DNA from: Burkholderiales bacterium PBB2
Lineage (GTDB): Bacteria > Pseudomonadota > Gammaproteobacteria > Burkholderiales > Burkholderiaceae_C
Direction: 5' to 3'
Assembly (NCBI GenBank): GCA_002255955.1
Contig: NKIM01000020.1
Span: forward strand, 1 to 45,989
Length of the DNA stretch: 45,989 nt
Made by a program: the position numbers and the translations under genes. Below the pieces are notes generated by a model. That model was not told the origin of the DNA and searched no databases. It saw only the letters and a program-made list of their open reading frames with translations. Positions 33,415 through 43,054 of the stretch are shown piece after piece (the first letter of the stretch is position 1; each line of letters starts with the position of its first letter).

Positions 33415-34404
33415 TCAGAAGGGGTTGTTGCGGGCGCGAACCAGGGCCAGTGAACCCAGGCGCTGATGCCCTGCTGGGCTCAGCTGCACATCGTTGGCCC
33501 ACAGCCAGGTGTCCACGGTGGCGTCCGTCACCAAGGTCTTGGTCGTGCAATCGGTGATGTCCACCGTGGTCAGGCATGCCCCAGCCGTCACATTGGCGAA
33601 GCCAAAACCCGAGGCGAACTTGACGATGGTCTGGATGCCACCGCTGCCATCGTCATTGGTCTTGACCAGACCGATCAGGCGACCATCGTTCTTGAGGTTG
33701 ATGGTCATTTCCAGGTTCAGCTCTTCGGTCAGGCTGGACAGGAACTTGGCGCGGTCCAGGGCGCCCGGCTTGGCCGCCGCTTCCTTGACGGCAAACGGGG
33801 TCAGGCCCACATCGGGCACCACGGCCACGATCACACGGCCATTGGCATCGGCGATGCGGTTCACCTGCTGGGCCAGCAGCTTGCCGCGGGCGCGCGCCTC
33901 GGCCAGCAGGGAGTCGCTGCTCTGGGCCGGGTACTGGTTGTAAAGCTCCAGCACGTCATTGGTGCCGGCCATTACCGTCACCAAATCCTTGGGGCCGAAA
34001 GAGCCGTTGGCGAAATGCGCGTCGATGCGAGCCCGCACATCGGCCACCTTGACGCCGGCGGCGGCATACATGATGCCGGTGGGTGTGGCGATATTGGTCG
34101 GGTTGCACTCCTTGAACACCAGGCCGAAATTGCCGGCCAGGATTTGCACCCAGTTCGGATTCGTGGCGCAAGACAGCAGGCCGGTGGTGGCGTCCAGGCC
34201 GTTGATCGTGTACTTCTTGCCGGCCGCCGTGATGGCGCTGGCCTCGTCGCCGAGGGCGATGATGCGGGTCGGCACGAAGGGATCGATCTGCTGGGTGCCG
34301 CCACCACAAGCCGACAAGACACCGGCAGCGGCCAGGGCCAGCATCGCCACCCAGCGACGAGTGTGGCGAATCTCTTGACCTGCGCCCGGTTTGCAACTCT
34401 TCAT
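33415..34404 (-). CDS. SGNH/GDSL-fold lipoprotein lacking catalytic Ser and His
   Basis: A 329-residue predicted lipoprotein. The signal peptide ends in the lipobox LSAC with C33 as the lipidated residue. The body has SGNH hydrolase blocks: block I is IIALGDEAS (residues 48-56), where the nucleophile Ser of GDS is Glu54; block III is VMAGTNDVLEL, with Asn149/Asp150 kept; and the C-terminal block is NDVQLSPAGH, where the usual DxxH or DLH-type His is Gln307. It is therefore likely a non-hydrolytic, carbohydrate- or ester-binding surface protein. The start MKSCKPG has GGAG 7 bases upstream. Monocistronic. Confidence 0.8.
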   Translation of the reverse strand: MKSCKPGAGQEIRHTRRWVAMLALAAAGVLSACGGGTQQIDPFVPTRIIALGDEASAITAAGKKYTINGLDATTGLLSCATNPNWVQILAGNFGLVFKECNPTNIATPTGIMYAAAGVKVADVRARIDAHFANGSFGPKDLVTVMAGTNDVLELYNQYPAQSSDSLLAEARARGKLLAQQVNRIADANGRVIVAVVPDVGLTPFAVKEAAAKPGALDRAKFLSSLTEELNLEMTINLKNDGRLIGLVKTNDDGSGGIQTIVKFASGFGFANVTAGACLTTVDITDCTTKTLVTDATVDTWLWANDVQLSPAGHQRLGSLALVRARNNPF

Positions 34405-34497
34405 GAACACTCCAACCATTAAAAGCTCAGCGGGCCGGCACCCCATGGCACCCGGCTCCGCGCTCCATCGTCAATTCAACATGCCACCCAGCGCGCG

Positions 34498-35508
34498 CTA
34501 CACACCGACAAAGGCGGCGGCGGCACGGCTCAGGCGATCCCTGACCCCGTCCCACTCCGCCTGCGCCGGCGGCAGTTCGATCCAGATTTCAGCCGCGCCT
34601 GCTGCATCCAACTCGCGCAGGACAGCAAACAGCTCGTGCGCCGCGGCGCGTGCCTCGGCCGGCATGCGCCGGCTCAGCACACCCTGCGGCGGCTCGACCG
34701 ATCGCGAATATACCGCCAGCCCCCCGGCCAGCCGGCCGCCCGAGCCGCTTTCGGCCAGGGCCTGACGCAAGGCTTCGGTGTCGTACAGGCGCACGACCGC
34801 GCGGGGTGCGTAATGCGCAACCAGGGTGCCCGAGGCGCGCGGCGCCTGAGCGTCCGGCGCGCGCAGCGGCTCACCCGCGGCGGCTGCGATCTCTTCCGGC
34901 GTCAGCACGCCAGGGCGCAGCAGCACCGGATGGGCGCGGCTGCAATCGACGATGCTGGATTCGATGCCGACCTCGCAGTCGCCGCCATCCAGCACCCACA
35001 GACCCGGCTCGAATTCATCGACCACATGCCGAGCCTGGGTCGGGCTGACCCGGCCGAAACGGTTGGCGCTGGGCGCCGCGACACCGGCCACGCCCAGAGC
35101 GCGTGCAGCGATCAGCAAGTCGCGCGCGACCGGGTGGGCCGGGCAGCGCAGGCCAATCGTGTCCTGCCCGCCGGCCGCGGCCGCACCCACGCCAGGCTTG
35201 CGCGGCACGATCACGGTCAAGGGACCGGGCCAGAAGGTCGCCATCAAGCGCCGCGCCACCGGCGGCAGCTCAGCCGCAAACAATTCAGCATCGGCCGCAT
35301 CGGCGACATGGACGATCAGCGGATGGTCAGCCGGCCGGCCCTTGGCCGCAAAAATCTTGGCCACGGCTGCATCGTCGTCGGCACGCGCACCGAGGCCGTA
35401 GACCGTCTCGGTCGGCAGCGCCAGCAACTCGCCAGCCGCCAGGCGGGCGGCCGCTGCGGCGATGGCATCGGGCTGGCGGGCGTCGAGCAGCATGGCGGCC
35501 TCGCTCAC
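34498..35508 (-). CDS. sua5: L-threonylcarbamoyladenylate synthase, Sua5 type
   Basis: Makes threonylcarbamoyl-AMP from threonine, bicarbonate and ATP for tRNA t6A37. It has 336 residues. The N-terminal YrdC domain has [48 protein letters not shown] and [21 protein letters not shown]. The extra C-terminal Sua5 domain (from ~residue 200, with [17 protein letters not shown] and [13 protein letters not shown]) marks it as Sua5 rather than TsaC. The GTG at 35506-35508 is chosen because it forms a GTGA overlap with purK; ATG 35493 is an alternative. Last gene of purE-purK-sua5. Confidence 0.95.
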   Translation of the reverse strand: MSEAAMLLDARQPDAIAAAAARLAAGELLALPTETVYGLGARADDDAAVAKIFAAKGRPADHPLIVHVADAADAELFAAELPPVARRLMATFWPGPLTVIVPRKPGVGAAAAGGQDTIGLRCPAHPVARDLLIAARALGVAGVAAPSANRFGRVSPTQARHVVDEFEPGLWVLDGGDCEVGIESSIVDCSRAHPVLLRPGVLTPEEIAAAAGEPLRAPDAQAPRASGTLVAHYAPRAVVRLYDTEALRQALAESGSGGRLAGGLAVYSRSVEPPQGVLSRRMPAEARAAAHELFAVLRELDAAGAAEIWIELPPAQAEWDGVRDRLSRAAAAFVGV

Positions 35509-36683
35509 CAATCCTGGGGCAGGCCGAGCAGGCCCGCCGCTTCGCGCGCCAGGCGCTCGGCCTCTGCCGCGGTGGCGGCCGTGATGTTGAGGTGGCCCAT
35601 CTTGCGGCCCGGGCGGGCGCTGGTCTTGCCGTAAAGATGCAGATGGGTGCCGGGCAGGGCAAGAACTGCGTCCCAGGGCGGTGTGCGTTCGGCGCCGGCC
35701 GCGTCAAACCACAAATCTCCGAGCAGATTGAGCATCACCGTCGGCGAATGCAGGCGCGGCGTGCGCAGCGGCAGGCAGGCCATGGCACGCACCTGCAGGT
35801 CGAACTGCGAGACATCGCAGGCGTTCATCGTGTAGTGGCCCGAGTTGTGCGGGCGCGGCGCCATCTCGTTGACGACCAGGGAGCCGTCCTGCAGCACGAA
35901 GAACTCGACGCAGAGCACGCCGACATAGCCCATCTCGGTGGCGATGCGGGCGGCCGAGGCCAAAGCTTGCTGCTGCAAGGCCTCGCTGACCGCGGGCGCC
36001 GGCACCTGGGTGACGGCCAGGATGCCGTCACGATGCAGGTTCTGCTGCACCGGGAACTGAACCACTGTGCCATCGGCCCCACGGGCGCTCAGCACCGAGA
36101 GCTCCAGCGCCAGCGGCAACATCTGCTCCAGCACGCAGGGCACTTGCTTGAGCTCGTCCCAGCCGGCTTGCAGCTCGGCGCGGTTGCGCACGCGGATCTG
36201 GCCCTTGCCGTCGTAACCCATGCGGCTGGTCTTGAGGATGCCGGGCAGCAGGCTGTCGGCCACCGCGGCCAGATCGGCCGCGCTCTCGATCACCGCGTAG
36301 GGCGCGCAGGCGACACCGCTGGCGCCGAAATGCGCTTTCTCGGCGGCACGGTCCTGGCAGTAGGCCACGGCGGCGCCGGCCGGCGCGACAAAGCGACGCT
36401 CGGCCAGGCGTGCCAACGCCTGCGCCGGCACGTTCTCGAACTCGGTGGTGATGGCGTCGGCCACTTCGACCAGACGCGCCAGCCCCGCCTCGTCGAGATA
36501 GCCGGCGTGGATGTGCTCGTGGGCCACCAGTCCAGCCGGGCTGTCGGCGTCGGGGTCCAGCACCACGGTGCGATAACCGAGGCTTTGAGCGGCATGGACA
36601 AACATGCGGCCCAGCTGGCCACCGCCCATCACGCCCAGCGTGGCTTCGCCGGGCAGCAAAGGTTTCAGCGAGGCTGCCGGCAT
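35505..36683 (-). CDS. purK: N5-carboxyaminoimidazole ribonucleotide synthase PurK
   Basis: ATP-grasp enzyme that carboxylates AIR to N5-CAIR in de novo purine synthesis. It has 392 residues. The N-terminal [23 protein letters not shown] is the nucleotide-fold signature, with [17 protein letters not shown] in the ATP-grasp region, [31 protein letters not shown] in the metal-binding active site, and [15 protein letters not shown] near the C-terminus. The start MPAASLKP shares one base with the purE stop (TGATG). Its product is the substrate of PurE, encoded just upstream. Confidence 0.97.
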   Translation of the reverse strand: MPAASLKPLLPGEATLGVMGGGQLGRMFVHAAQSLGYRTVVLDPDADSPAGLVAHEHIHAGYLDEAGLARLVEVADAITTEFENVPAQALARLAERRFVAPAGAAVAYCQDRAAEKAHFGASGVACAPYAVIESAADLAAVADSLLPGILKTSRMGYDGKGQIRVRNRAELQAGWDELKQVPCVLEQMLPLALELSVLSARGADGTVVQFPVQQNLHRDGILAVTQVPAPAVSEALQQQALASAARIATEMGYVGVLCVEFFVLQDGSLVVNEMAPRPHNSGHYTMNACDVSQFDLQVRAMACLPLRTPRLHSPTVMLNLLGDLWFDAAGAERTPPWDAVLALPGTHLHLYGKTSARPGRKMGHLNITAATAAEAERLAREAAGLLGLPQDW

Positions 36684-37210
36684 CAGACCAAATCCTTGCT
36701 CATGGCCCGGGCCACCTCGGTCTGGCGGGCGCGGAAGGCCTCCAGCTGGGCCCGCAGGGCCGGGTTCTGATTGGCCAGCATGGCCACGGCGAACAGGGCG
36801 GCATTGCCGGCGCCGGCCGTGCCGATGGCGAAGGTGGCGACCGGGATGCCCTTGGGCATCTGGACGATGGAATGCAGGGAGTCGACGCCTTGCAGATGGC
36901 GGCTGGCCACCGGCACGCCGAGCACCGGCACGGGCGTCTTGGCCGCCAGCATGCCAGGGAGGTGGGCGGCGCCACCGGCACCGGCGATGATGGCTTGCAG
37001 GCCGCGGCCGGCGGCGCTCTCGGCATAGGCGAACATATCGTCCGGCATGCGGTGCGCGGACACGACCTTGGCCTCGAAGGGAATGCCGAACTCGGTGAGA
37101 ATGTCGGCAGCGTGCTTCATGGTGTCCCAGTCGCTGCTGGAACCCATCACCACGCCAACCAGGGGTGCTGTGCTCGCTGACTGTTGCTGATGATGTTGAG
37201 AATCCGGCAC
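36683..37210 (-). CDS. purE: N5-carboxyaminoimidazole ribonucleotide mutase PurE
   Basis: Class I PurE, converting N5-CAIR to CAIR. It has 175 residues. The signature [22 protein letters not shown] is near residues 17-38, followed by [12 protein letters not shown] with the catalytic His, and [26 protein letters not shown]. The GTG at 37208-37210 is chosen because TGGAG sits 7 bases upstream and the protein then has a short, normal N-terminus; longer in-frame reading gives an Arg/Gly-rich non-family extension. It is the first gene of purE-purK-sua5 and divergent from cnoX with 140 bp between the starts. Confidence 0.95.
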   Translation of the reverse strand: MPDSQHHQQQSASTAPLVGVVMGSSSDWDTMKHAADILTEFGIPFEAKVVSAHRMPDDMFAYAESAAGRGLQAIIAGAGGAAHLPGMLAAKTPVPVLGVPVASRHLQGVDSLHSIVQMPKGIPVATFAIGTAGAGNAALFAVAMLANQNPALRAQLEAFRARQTEVARAMSKDLV

Positions 37211-37350
37211 GACGCGCTCCAGGGCTTGGGAAACCTTGAATTGTAGGCGGCCGCAGCCATCTGACCGCTGGCGACCGGCTTTGCACGCTCCGCCCCTCCC
37301 CCGACTCCGCAGGCCCGAGGCCCGCGCCACATCGAGACCGACACGCCACC

Positions 37351-38304
37351 ATGATCGACATCACCCTCCAGAATTTTGAAGCCGAACTGATCCAGGGCTC
37401 GATGCAGCAGCCGGTGCTGCTGGACATCTGGGCGCCCTGGTGCGGCCCCTGCAAAAGCCTGGGCCCGGTGCTGGAAAAACTCGAAGTGGCCTATGCCGGC
37501 CGCTTCAAGCTGGCCAAGTTGAACAGCGACGAAGTGCCCGAGATCGCCAGCCAGCTGAGCCAGATGTTCGGCGTGCGCAGCATTCCGTTTTGCGTGATGT
37601 TTGCCGGCGGCCAGCCGGTGGACGGCTTTGTCGGCGCGATTCCCGAAGCACAGATCCGCGAGTTCCTGGACAAGCATGTGCCCAGCGGCGAAATGCTGGA
37701 AGCTCAGGAAGAAGTGGCCGAGGCCGAAGGCCTGATGGCAGAGGGCGATCTGGAATCGGCCCTGGTCAAGCTGCAAGCCGCGGTCGAGACCGACCCGGCC
37801 AACGAGCAGGCCCGTTTCGATTACGTCCGCGCCCTGCTGGAGCTGGACCTGCTCAAGGAAGCGCAGGCCGCCTTCGCCCCAGTGGCGGCCAAGGCGGCAG
37901 ACACGCTGACGCCGCATCCGCGCTTTGCCGCGCTGGGCCTGTGGCTGCAGGCCTGCGAGCGCACGGCCGCCGGCCTGGACATCGGCGCCCTGCAGGCCGC
38001 GATTGCCGCCAACAAGCGCGACTTCGAAGCCCGCTACGCCCTGGCCCAGGGCTTGATGGCCAACCAGAGCTTCACCGAAGCCATGGACGAGCTGCTGGAA
38101 ATCATCATGCGCGACAAGGCCTGGAACGGCGAGCTGGCGCGTAAGACCTATGTGGCCATCCTGGAGCTGCTGAGCAAGCCGGCCCCGAAGCCGGCCGCCA
38201 ACGAGCCCAAGAGCGCCCTGGAGCTGGCCGGCCGTGCCGTCGTGCCGCCCAGCGACCCGCTGATCGACCAGTACCGCCGCAAGCTCAGCATGGCGCTGTT
38301 CTGA
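37351..38304 (+). CDS. cnoX: Thioredoxin-TPR co-chaperone CnoX (YbbN)
   Basis: A 317-residue two-domain protein. Residues 1-110 form a thioredoxin domain with an intact active site [13 protein letters not shown] and the cis-Pro loop [10 protein letters not shown]. Residues ~120-317 are a TPR-like tetratricopeptide region ([32 protein letters not shown]...). E. coli CnoX has SxxC and protects proteins from chlorine stress, handing them to GroEL; CxxC members can also reduce disulfides. It lies between purE (divergent) and a TPR gene (convergent), splitting the purine genes. Confidence 0.94.
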   Translation: MIDITLQNFEAELIQGSMQQPVLLDIWAPWCGPCKSLGPVLEKLEVAYAGRFKLAKLNSDEVPEIASQLSQMFGVRSIPFCVMFAGGQPVDGFVGAIPEAQIREFLDKHVPSGEMLEAQEEVAEAEGLMAEGDLESALVKLQAAVETDPANEQARFDYVRALLELDLLKEAQAAFAPVAAKAADTLTPHPRFAALGLWLQACERTAAGLDIGALQAAIAANKRDFEARYALAQGLMANQSFTEAMDELLEIIMRDKAWNGELARKTYVAILELLSKPAPKPAANEPKSALELAGRAVVPPSDPLIDQYRRKLSMALF

Positions 38305-38309
38305 GCGCC

Positions 38310-38346
38310 GCGGGCGCTGCAGGCGCTAGCCAACGGCGCCCGCTTT
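38310..38346 (+). terminator. Possible terminator after cnoX
   Basis: GCGGGCGC (38310-38317) pairs with GCGCCCGC (38336-38343) across an 18-base loop, followed by only TTT. Weak. Confidence 0.45.
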
Positions 38347-38352
38347 CGCAGC

Positions 38353-39522
38353 TCAGCGCGGCTGCAGGGCCAGCGCCTTGAGGCGTGCCGCCAGCTGCGC
38401 CTGGTGGGCCGCAAATTCGCGCCACTCGCTGGCCGCCAAGCTGGCCTGCTGGGCCGCCACCTCGGCCTGACCGAGGGCCGCGTACACCTGGGACAGGCGA
38501 CTGTGCGTGGCAGCTCGGTCGTCCACATCGCAGTGCGCATCGAGCTCGAACTCGGACTCGCGCGCCTGCATCAGCGCCCGCTCCTGCTGGCCCAGATTGA
38601 CCCGGCACCAGGCCAGGTCGGCCAGCAAGCTGCTGCCCAGTCGCGCCAGGCCATTCGCCATGGCCTGCGGCAGATGGGCCTCGTACAGCTCCAGCGCCTG
38701 AGCGAACTGCCCTTCCACCACCAGAATCTGGGCGCGCAGCAGCGGCGTCAGATCGGGCATGACCGAGCCACCCATGGCCGCGTCGTAATGCTTGATCGAA
38801 TCGGCACCCAGCAGCAGGCCCTCACCGGCCTTGACGGCCTCTGACAGGCTGGCACGGCGCGCCTGCGCGGTGCGCATCTCGGCCATGTTGTACATGAGCG
38901 CCGACAGCGAGGCATCGTCGACGTCGCTGAGCGCATGGCGACGGGCCAGCGAGTACCAGGCCAGGGCTTCGGTGTTGAGATTGGCGTGCTGATGGGCCAG
39001 ACCCAGGGTCATGCACAGGCGATAGCGTGCGCCATGATCGTCAGCCGCGGCCAGGCGGTCACACAGCGCCGCTTGCGCCAGCATCTCGTCCTCGGCATGG
39101 CGCACATAGGCCAGCTGAGACAGCCAAGCGGCGCAAAGCGCCTCCAGATCGGCCAGGCCGGCCGCGCGGGCAATCTGCTGGGCGCGGGCGATCTTCTCGT
39201 GCGAGGAGCTGCTGAAATCGGTGTAGTAGCTCATCAGCCCTTCGGCGAAATGCAGCCAGGCGCCGAGTTCGGGATGGGGGTGCTGGAAGGCCAGCTGGTG
39301 CAGGCCGGTCAGCTCGCTGCGCGCCTGCTCCATGCGGCCATGGCGGGCCAGCAGCAGGGCCCGACGGGCGCGCGCGCAAGCCGACTGGGTCTGGTTGGTG
39401 GCCGCGGCGATCTCGGCCTCGATGCGGGTGAGCAGGCGGTTCTTGATCACCTCGCCCGCCGCCGGCGCACGCGCGGCACCCGCGGCTCGCTTGCCCGAGG
39501 GGCTGCGGCTGGCGCCGCTCAT
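38353..39522 (-). CDS. TPR-repeat protein of unknown function
   Basis: A 389-residue soluble, almost entirely helical protein with no signal peptide. After a basic Ala/Gly/Arg N-terminus (~25 residues), repeated helix pairs of TPR type can be followed to the end, for example [46 protein letters not shown]-type segments and [29 protein letters not shown] do not recognise a specific family or any catalytic motif; an interaction scaffold is the most that can be said. It overlaps the purC stop by 4 bases (ATGA), so it is co-expressed with purC and convergent with cnoX. Confidence 0.8.
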   Translation of the reverse strand: MSGASRSPSGKRAAGAARAPAAGEVIKNRLLTRIEAEIAAATNQTQSACARARRALLLARHGRMEQARSELTGLHQLAFQHPHPELGAWLHFAEGLMSYYTDFSSSSHEKIARAQQIARAAGLADLEALCAAWLSQLAYVRHAEDEMLAQAALCDRLAAADDHGARYRLCMTLGLAHQHANLNTEALAWYSLARRHALSDVDDASLSALMYNMAEMRTAQARRASLSEAVKAGEGLLLGADSIKHYDAAMGGSVMPDLTPLLRAQILVVEGQFAQALELYEAHLPQAMANGLARLGSSLLADLAWCRVNLGQQERALMQARESEFELDAHCDVDDRAATHSRLSQVYAALGQAEVAAQQASLAASEWREFAAHQAQLAARLKALALQPR

Positions 39523-40418
39523 GACTGGGTCAGGCGCTGCAGCGCTTCGGCGTACTTGGCGGCGGTCTTCTCGATCACCTCGGCCGGCAAGGCCGGCGCC
39601 GGCGCGGTCTTGCCCCAGGGCTTGCCGTCGATTTGCGCCGCCTCCAGCCAGTCGCGCAGGAACTGCTTGTCGTAGCTGGGCGGGTTGATGCCTTCGGCAT
39701 AGCTCTCCACCGGCCAGTAGCGCGAGGAGTCGGGCGTCAGCACCTCGTCCATCAGGGTCAGGGTGCCGTCGGCATCGAGGCCGAACTCGAATTTCGTATC
39801 GGCAATGATGATGCCCTTGCTCAGCGCGTAATCGGCAGCACGCTGGTAGAGCTGGATGGAGATGTCGCGCACGCGGGTGGCGAGATCCAGGCCGATGATG
39901 TCGGCCATCTTGTCGAAGCTGATGTTCTCGTCGTGGTCGCCCATCTCGGCCTTGGTTGCCGGGGTGAAGATGGGCGCGGGCAGCTTGGAGGCGTTCTTCA
40001 GGCCGGCCGGCAGTTGCACGCCGCAGACCTGGCCGTTCGTCTTGTACTCGGCCCAGCCGCTACCGGCCAGATAGCCGCGCACCACGGCCTCGACCGGCAA
40101 AGGCTTGAGGCGCTTGACCAGCATGGAGCGGCCGCGAACCTGGGCTTGCTCTTCGGCCGTCACCACCGACAGCGGTTCATCGCCGGTCAGGTGGTTGGGC
40201 ACGATGCCATCGAGCTTGTCGAACCAGAACAGGGCCATCTGGGTCAGCAACTCGCCCTTGCCCGGAATAGGCTCGCCCATGATGACGTCGTAGGCCGAGA
40301 TGCGGTCGCTGGCGATCATCAGGATGCGGTCCTCGCCCACCGCATAGTTTTCTCGCACCTTGCCACGCGCGATCAGGGGCAAGGAGGTGAGGGTCGAGTT
40401 CAGCAAGGCAGCGGTCAT
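39519..40418 (-). CDS. purC: Phosphoribosylaminoimidazole-succinocarboxamide synthase PurC
   Basis: SAICAR synthetase, the purine step following PurE. It has 299 residues, the longer type usual in betaproteobacteria. Landmarks are [33 protein letters not shown] near the N-terminus, [42 protein letters not shown] and [25 protein letters not shown] is taken as the start; an ATG 9 bases upstream is also possible. It lies downstream of fbaA, separated by a terminator-like hairpin, and is coupled to the TPR gene. Confidence 0.97.
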   Translation of the reverse strand: MTAALLNSTLTSLPLIARGKVRENYAVGEDRILMIASDRISAYDVIMGEPIPGKGELLTQMALFWFDKLDGIVPNHLTGDEPLSVVTAEEQAQVRGRSMLVKRLKPLPVEAVVRGYLAGSGWAEYKTNGQVCGVQLPAGLKNASKLPAPIFTPATKAEMGDHDENISFDKMADIIGLDLATRVRDISIQLYQRAADYALSKGIIIADTKFEFGLDADGTLTLMDEVLTPDSSRYWPVESYAEGINPPSYDKQFLRDWLEAAQIDGKPWGKTAPAPALPAEVIEKTAAKYAEALQRLTQS

Positions 40419-40473
40419 GGTGGGCATCCGGGAAAAGTTCGCCGGGATTTTAGGCGGCATTCAACAACGCAAA

Positions 40474-40501
40474 GGCCCGCCGGGCGCGAACCGGGCGGGC
40501 C
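40474..40501 (-). terminator. Terminator-like hairpin between fbaA and purC
   Basis: GGCCCGCC (40474-40481) pairs with GGCGGGCC (40494-40501). Read on the minus strand it is a strong GC stem followed by TTTGCGTTG, so it is a partial terminator at best for fbaA transcripts. Confidence 0.55.
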
Positions 40502-40529
40502 TGGGTCGGACGGGCGTCCTCGGTCGGTC

Positions 40530-41594
40530 TTACTGAACGATCTGGTTCAGCTCACCGCGGGCATAGGCCGCGGCGATGTCCACCAGCGTGCGCGGCTGGA
40601 TCTTCCCGGCCTGGCCTTCGCAACCGAACTCCAGATAACGCTGCTTGCACACCGCCTTGGCGGCCTCGCGGGCGGGCTTGAGCCACTCGCGGGCGTCGAA
40701 CTTGTCGGGGTTCTCAAACAGGAACTTGCGCACCGCGCCGGTCATGGCCAGGCGGATGTCGGTGTCGATATTGATCTTGCGAACGCCATGCTTGATGGCT
40801 TCCTGGATCTCTTCGATCGGCACGCCGAAGGTTTCCTTCATCTGGCCGCCGTACTGGTTGATGATGGCCAGCAGCTCTTGCGGCACGCTCGAGGAGCCGT
40901 GCATCACCAAGTGGGTGTTGGGAATGCGGGCGTGGATTTCCTTGACGCGGCTGATGGCCAGGATGTCGCCGGTGGGCTTGCGGCTGAACTTGTAGGCGCC
41001 GTGGCTGGTGCCGATGGCGATGGCCAACGCGTCCAGCTGGGTGGCCTTGACGAAGGTGGCGGCTTCTTCCGGGTCGGTCAGCATCTGGCTGTGGTCCAGT
41101 TTGCCGACGGCGCCGATGCCGTCTTCCTCGCCGGCATCGCCGGTTTCCAGATTGCCCAGGCAGCCCAGCTCGCCCTCGACGGTGACGCCGACCTTGTGCG
41201 CCATCTCGACGACGCGGCGGGTCACGTCCATGTTGTACTCAAAGGACGAGGGCGTCTTGCCGTCTTCCATCAGCGAGCCGTCCATCATCACCGAGCCGAA
41301 GCCCAGATCGATGGCGCCCTGGCAGATCTTGGGGCTGGTGCCGTGGTCCTGGTGCATCACCAAGGGAACGTGCGGGTACATCTCAGCCGCAGCCTGGATC
41401 AGGTGCTTGATGAAGGGCTCGCCGGCGTACTTGCGGGCGCCGGCGCTGGCCTGCAGGATCACCGGGGCGCCCACCTCGTCAGCGGCAGACATCACGGCCT
41501 GGACCTGCTCGAGGTTGTTGACGTTGAACGCCGGGATGCCGTAGCCGTGTTCGGCGGCATGGTCCAGCAGTTGGCGCATAGAAACGAGAGCCAT
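40530..41594 (-). CDS. fbaA: Fructose-bisphosphate aldolase class II
   Basis: Zinc-dependent aldolase interconverting fructose-1,6-bisphosphate with dihydroxyacetone phosphate and glyceraldehyde-3-phosphate. It has 354 residues. [27 protein letters not shown] is the family start. [12 protein letters not shown] holds the catalytic Asp and a zinc His, and further ligands are in [20 protein letters not shown] and [10 protein letters not shown]; the phosphate-binding [11 protein letters not shown] is near residue 275. The sequence is of the long class IIB (cbbA-like) type. GGAG lies 7-11 bases before the ATG. It is near pyk, grouping glycolytic genes with purine genes. Confidence 0.96.
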   Translation of the reverse strand: MALVSMRQLLDHAAEHGYGIPAFNVNNLEQVQAVMSAADEVGAPVILQASAGARKYAGEPFIKHLIQAAAEMYPHVPLVMHQDHGTSPKICQGAIDLGFGSVMMDGSLMEDGKTPSSFEYNMDVTRRVVEMAHKVGVTVEGELGCLGNLETGDAGEEDGIGAVGKLDHSQMLTDPEEAATFVKATQLDALAIAIGTSHGAYKFSRKPTGDILAISRVKEIHARIPNTHLVMHGSSSVPQELLAIINQYGGQMKETFGVPIEEIQEAIKHGVRKINIDTDIRLAMTGAVRKFLFENPDKFDAREWLKPAREAAKAVCKQRYLEFGCEGQAGKIQPRTLVDIAAAYARGELNQIVQ

Positions 41595-41840
41595 GGAAGT
41601 TCTCCGGGAGTTTGAAATCCGATTGACGCAGCCTAGCGGTCCATCATCCAACGATTGATGACGAAGCGCGCGCCGTAACCGCGTTGTAACTGGCGCGGAT
41701 TCTAGCGGCGGGCTTGCGCACGACAGCCCGGGCAGCCTCGCTTGTGCCAATGTTGACAAGCATTTAGGCTCGCTGTGCCCTATTTTTCACGCCTTCACGG
41801 GGGCCAACCCTGGTCACACTGCACGCATGGAGCCCCACGC
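41595..41840. other. Divergent intergenic region fbaA | HTH-ATPase gene
   Basis: This 246-bp region contains both promoters. A consensus -35 TTGACA occurs at 41753-41758 on the plus strand, but the nearest -10-like TATTTT (41781-41786) is spaced 22 bases away, too far for a standard promoter. Nothing else definite. Confidence 0.35.
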
Positions 41841-42860
41841 ATGACACGACTCGCACTTGACCAGCTGACCCTCTGGATCACCGCCGCCGCGCGCGAACAC
41901 TCGCACGACCTGGCCCAGCATCTCGAGGAACGCACTGGCGCCAGCCACCGCTCGGCACTGGCTGCGCTGCGCCGCCTGGTCGATGCCCATTGGCTGGTGC
42001 GCTCGGGCAGCAGCCGCCGGCCGGTCTACGGCCCGGGCTTGCTGCGCCAGGTGGCCCGCTCCTACACCTTGCATGGTTTGCAGGAAGACATCCCCTGGCA
42101 GCGCGACTTTGCGCCCCACTTCGACCTGCCGCATCATGTGGCGCGCATGATCCAGCATGGCTTCACCGAGCTGGTCAACAACGCGGCCGATCACAGCGGC
42201 GGCAGCAGCGTCACCGTCTCGCTGCGCCAGACGCCCAGCCATGTGCAGCTGCTGGTGTCCGACGATGGCTGCGGCGTGTTCGACAAGATCTGTTCGGCCT
42301 TCGACATCGCCGATGCCCAGCACGCCATGCTGGAGCTGAGCAAGGGCCGGCTGACCAGCCAGCCCGAGATGCACACCGGCCGCGGCCTGTTCTTCAGCTC
42401 GCAGCTGGCCGATGTCTTCGACATCCATGCCAACGGCACCGCCTTCCAGCGCCGCGCCTGGGAAAGCACCGGCTGGCAAAAAGGCAAACCCCTGCCGCGC
42501 CAGGGCAGCTCCATCTACATGGCGATCGCCCTGGACACCAAGCGTACCCTGGACCAGGTGATGGAATCCTGGAGCCTGGCCGGCGACGGCATCGAATTCG
42601 ACCGCACCACCATCAATCTGCGCCTGCTGGCTGGCCCCGGCCAGGCCCTGGACTCACGCGCCCAGGCCCGCCGCGTGGCGGCCCGGCTGCCGCAGTTCAA
42701 ACGGGCCGAGGTCAGCTTTGAAGGGGTGGAGGATGTGGGCCACGGCTTCACCGACGAGCTGTTCCGCGTCTTCGCCCGCGCCCACACCGAGGTGGAACTG
42801 GTGCCGACGCACATGACGCCGCGCATCGCAGCGCTGATCAAGAGCGCGCAGAACGCCTGA
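41841..42860 (+). CDS. HTH - GHKL ATPase - DUF4325 (STAS-like) regulatory protein
   Basis: A 339-residue three-part protein. Residues ~1-65 look like a winged-helix domain (HDLAQHLEERTGASHRSALAALRRLVDAHWLVRSG). Residues ~95-235 are a histidine-kinase-like ATPase: N-box FTELVNNAADHSGG (E110, N113, N114), G1 box VSDDGCGVFD and G2 box HTGRGLFFSS. No phospho-accepting His domain is present, so it is not a classical sensor kinase; anti-sigma-factor-like or allosteric use of ATP is possible. Residues ~255-335 match DUF4325, a STAS-like domain (EVSFEGVEDVGHGFTDELFRVFA). Start MTRLALDQ. It is divergent from fbaA and convergent with pyk. Targets unknown. Confidence 0.82.
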   Translation: MTRLALDQLTLWITAAAREHSHDLAQHLEERTGASHRSALAALRRLVDAHWLVRSGSSRRPVYGPGLLRQVARSYTLHGLQEDIPWQRDFAPHFDLPHHVARMIQHGFTELVNNAADHSGGSSVTVSLRQTPSHVQLLVSDDGCGVFDKICSAFDIADAQHAMLELSKGRLTSQPEMHTGRGLFFSSQLADVFDIHANGTAFQRRAWESTGWQKGKPLPRQGSSIYMAIALDTKRTLDQVMESWSLAGDGIEFDRTTINLRLLAGPGQALDSRAQARRVAARLPQFKRAEVSFEGVEDVGHGFTDELFRVFARAHTEVELVPTHMTPRIAALIKSAQNA

Positions 42861-42913
42861 GAACCAAGAGACCCGCCGACGTTCGCCGGGCTCTACCAGC
42901 CTTCGACCAACCG

Positions 42914-43054
42914 GTGTTTGAGAGTTTTTGTAGCGAGCGGCTGTCAGGCGAGGCGGACGGAGCACAGGAACCGGAACGTACTTCTTGTACGTGAGGATTC
43001 CGAGCACCGGACCAACGACGCATGGCAGTCGCGCAGTAAAAAACTCTCAAACAC
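42914..43054 (-). repeat. Dispersed hairpin repeat, copy 2, with 16-bp inverted arms
   Basis: The core 42930-43021 is the inverted second copy of the element at 11080-11174, with the same four blocks in the same order and spacing within 1-3 bases: CAACGACGC (43013-43021), TACGTGAGGAT (42988-42998), ACCGGAACGTA (42970-42980) and GTAGCGAGCGG (42930-42940). The centre is ACGTAC-TTCTT-GTACGT (42976-42992). Outside it, GTGTTTGAGAGTTTTT (42914-42929) and its exact complement (43039-43054) form 16-bp arms ending at the pyk stop codon. It lies between convergent genes and may double as a terminator. Confidence 0.88.

Noticed and set aside
36683-37330. Longer PurE reading from an upstream in-frame start
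   Set aside because: The extra ~40 residues are Arg/Gly-rich and unlike PurE; the GTG at 37210 has a good ribosome-binding site.
41753-41786. Sigma-70 promoter TTGACA...TATTTT before the HTH-ATPase gene
   Set aside because: The 22-base spacer is too long for a normal promoter.
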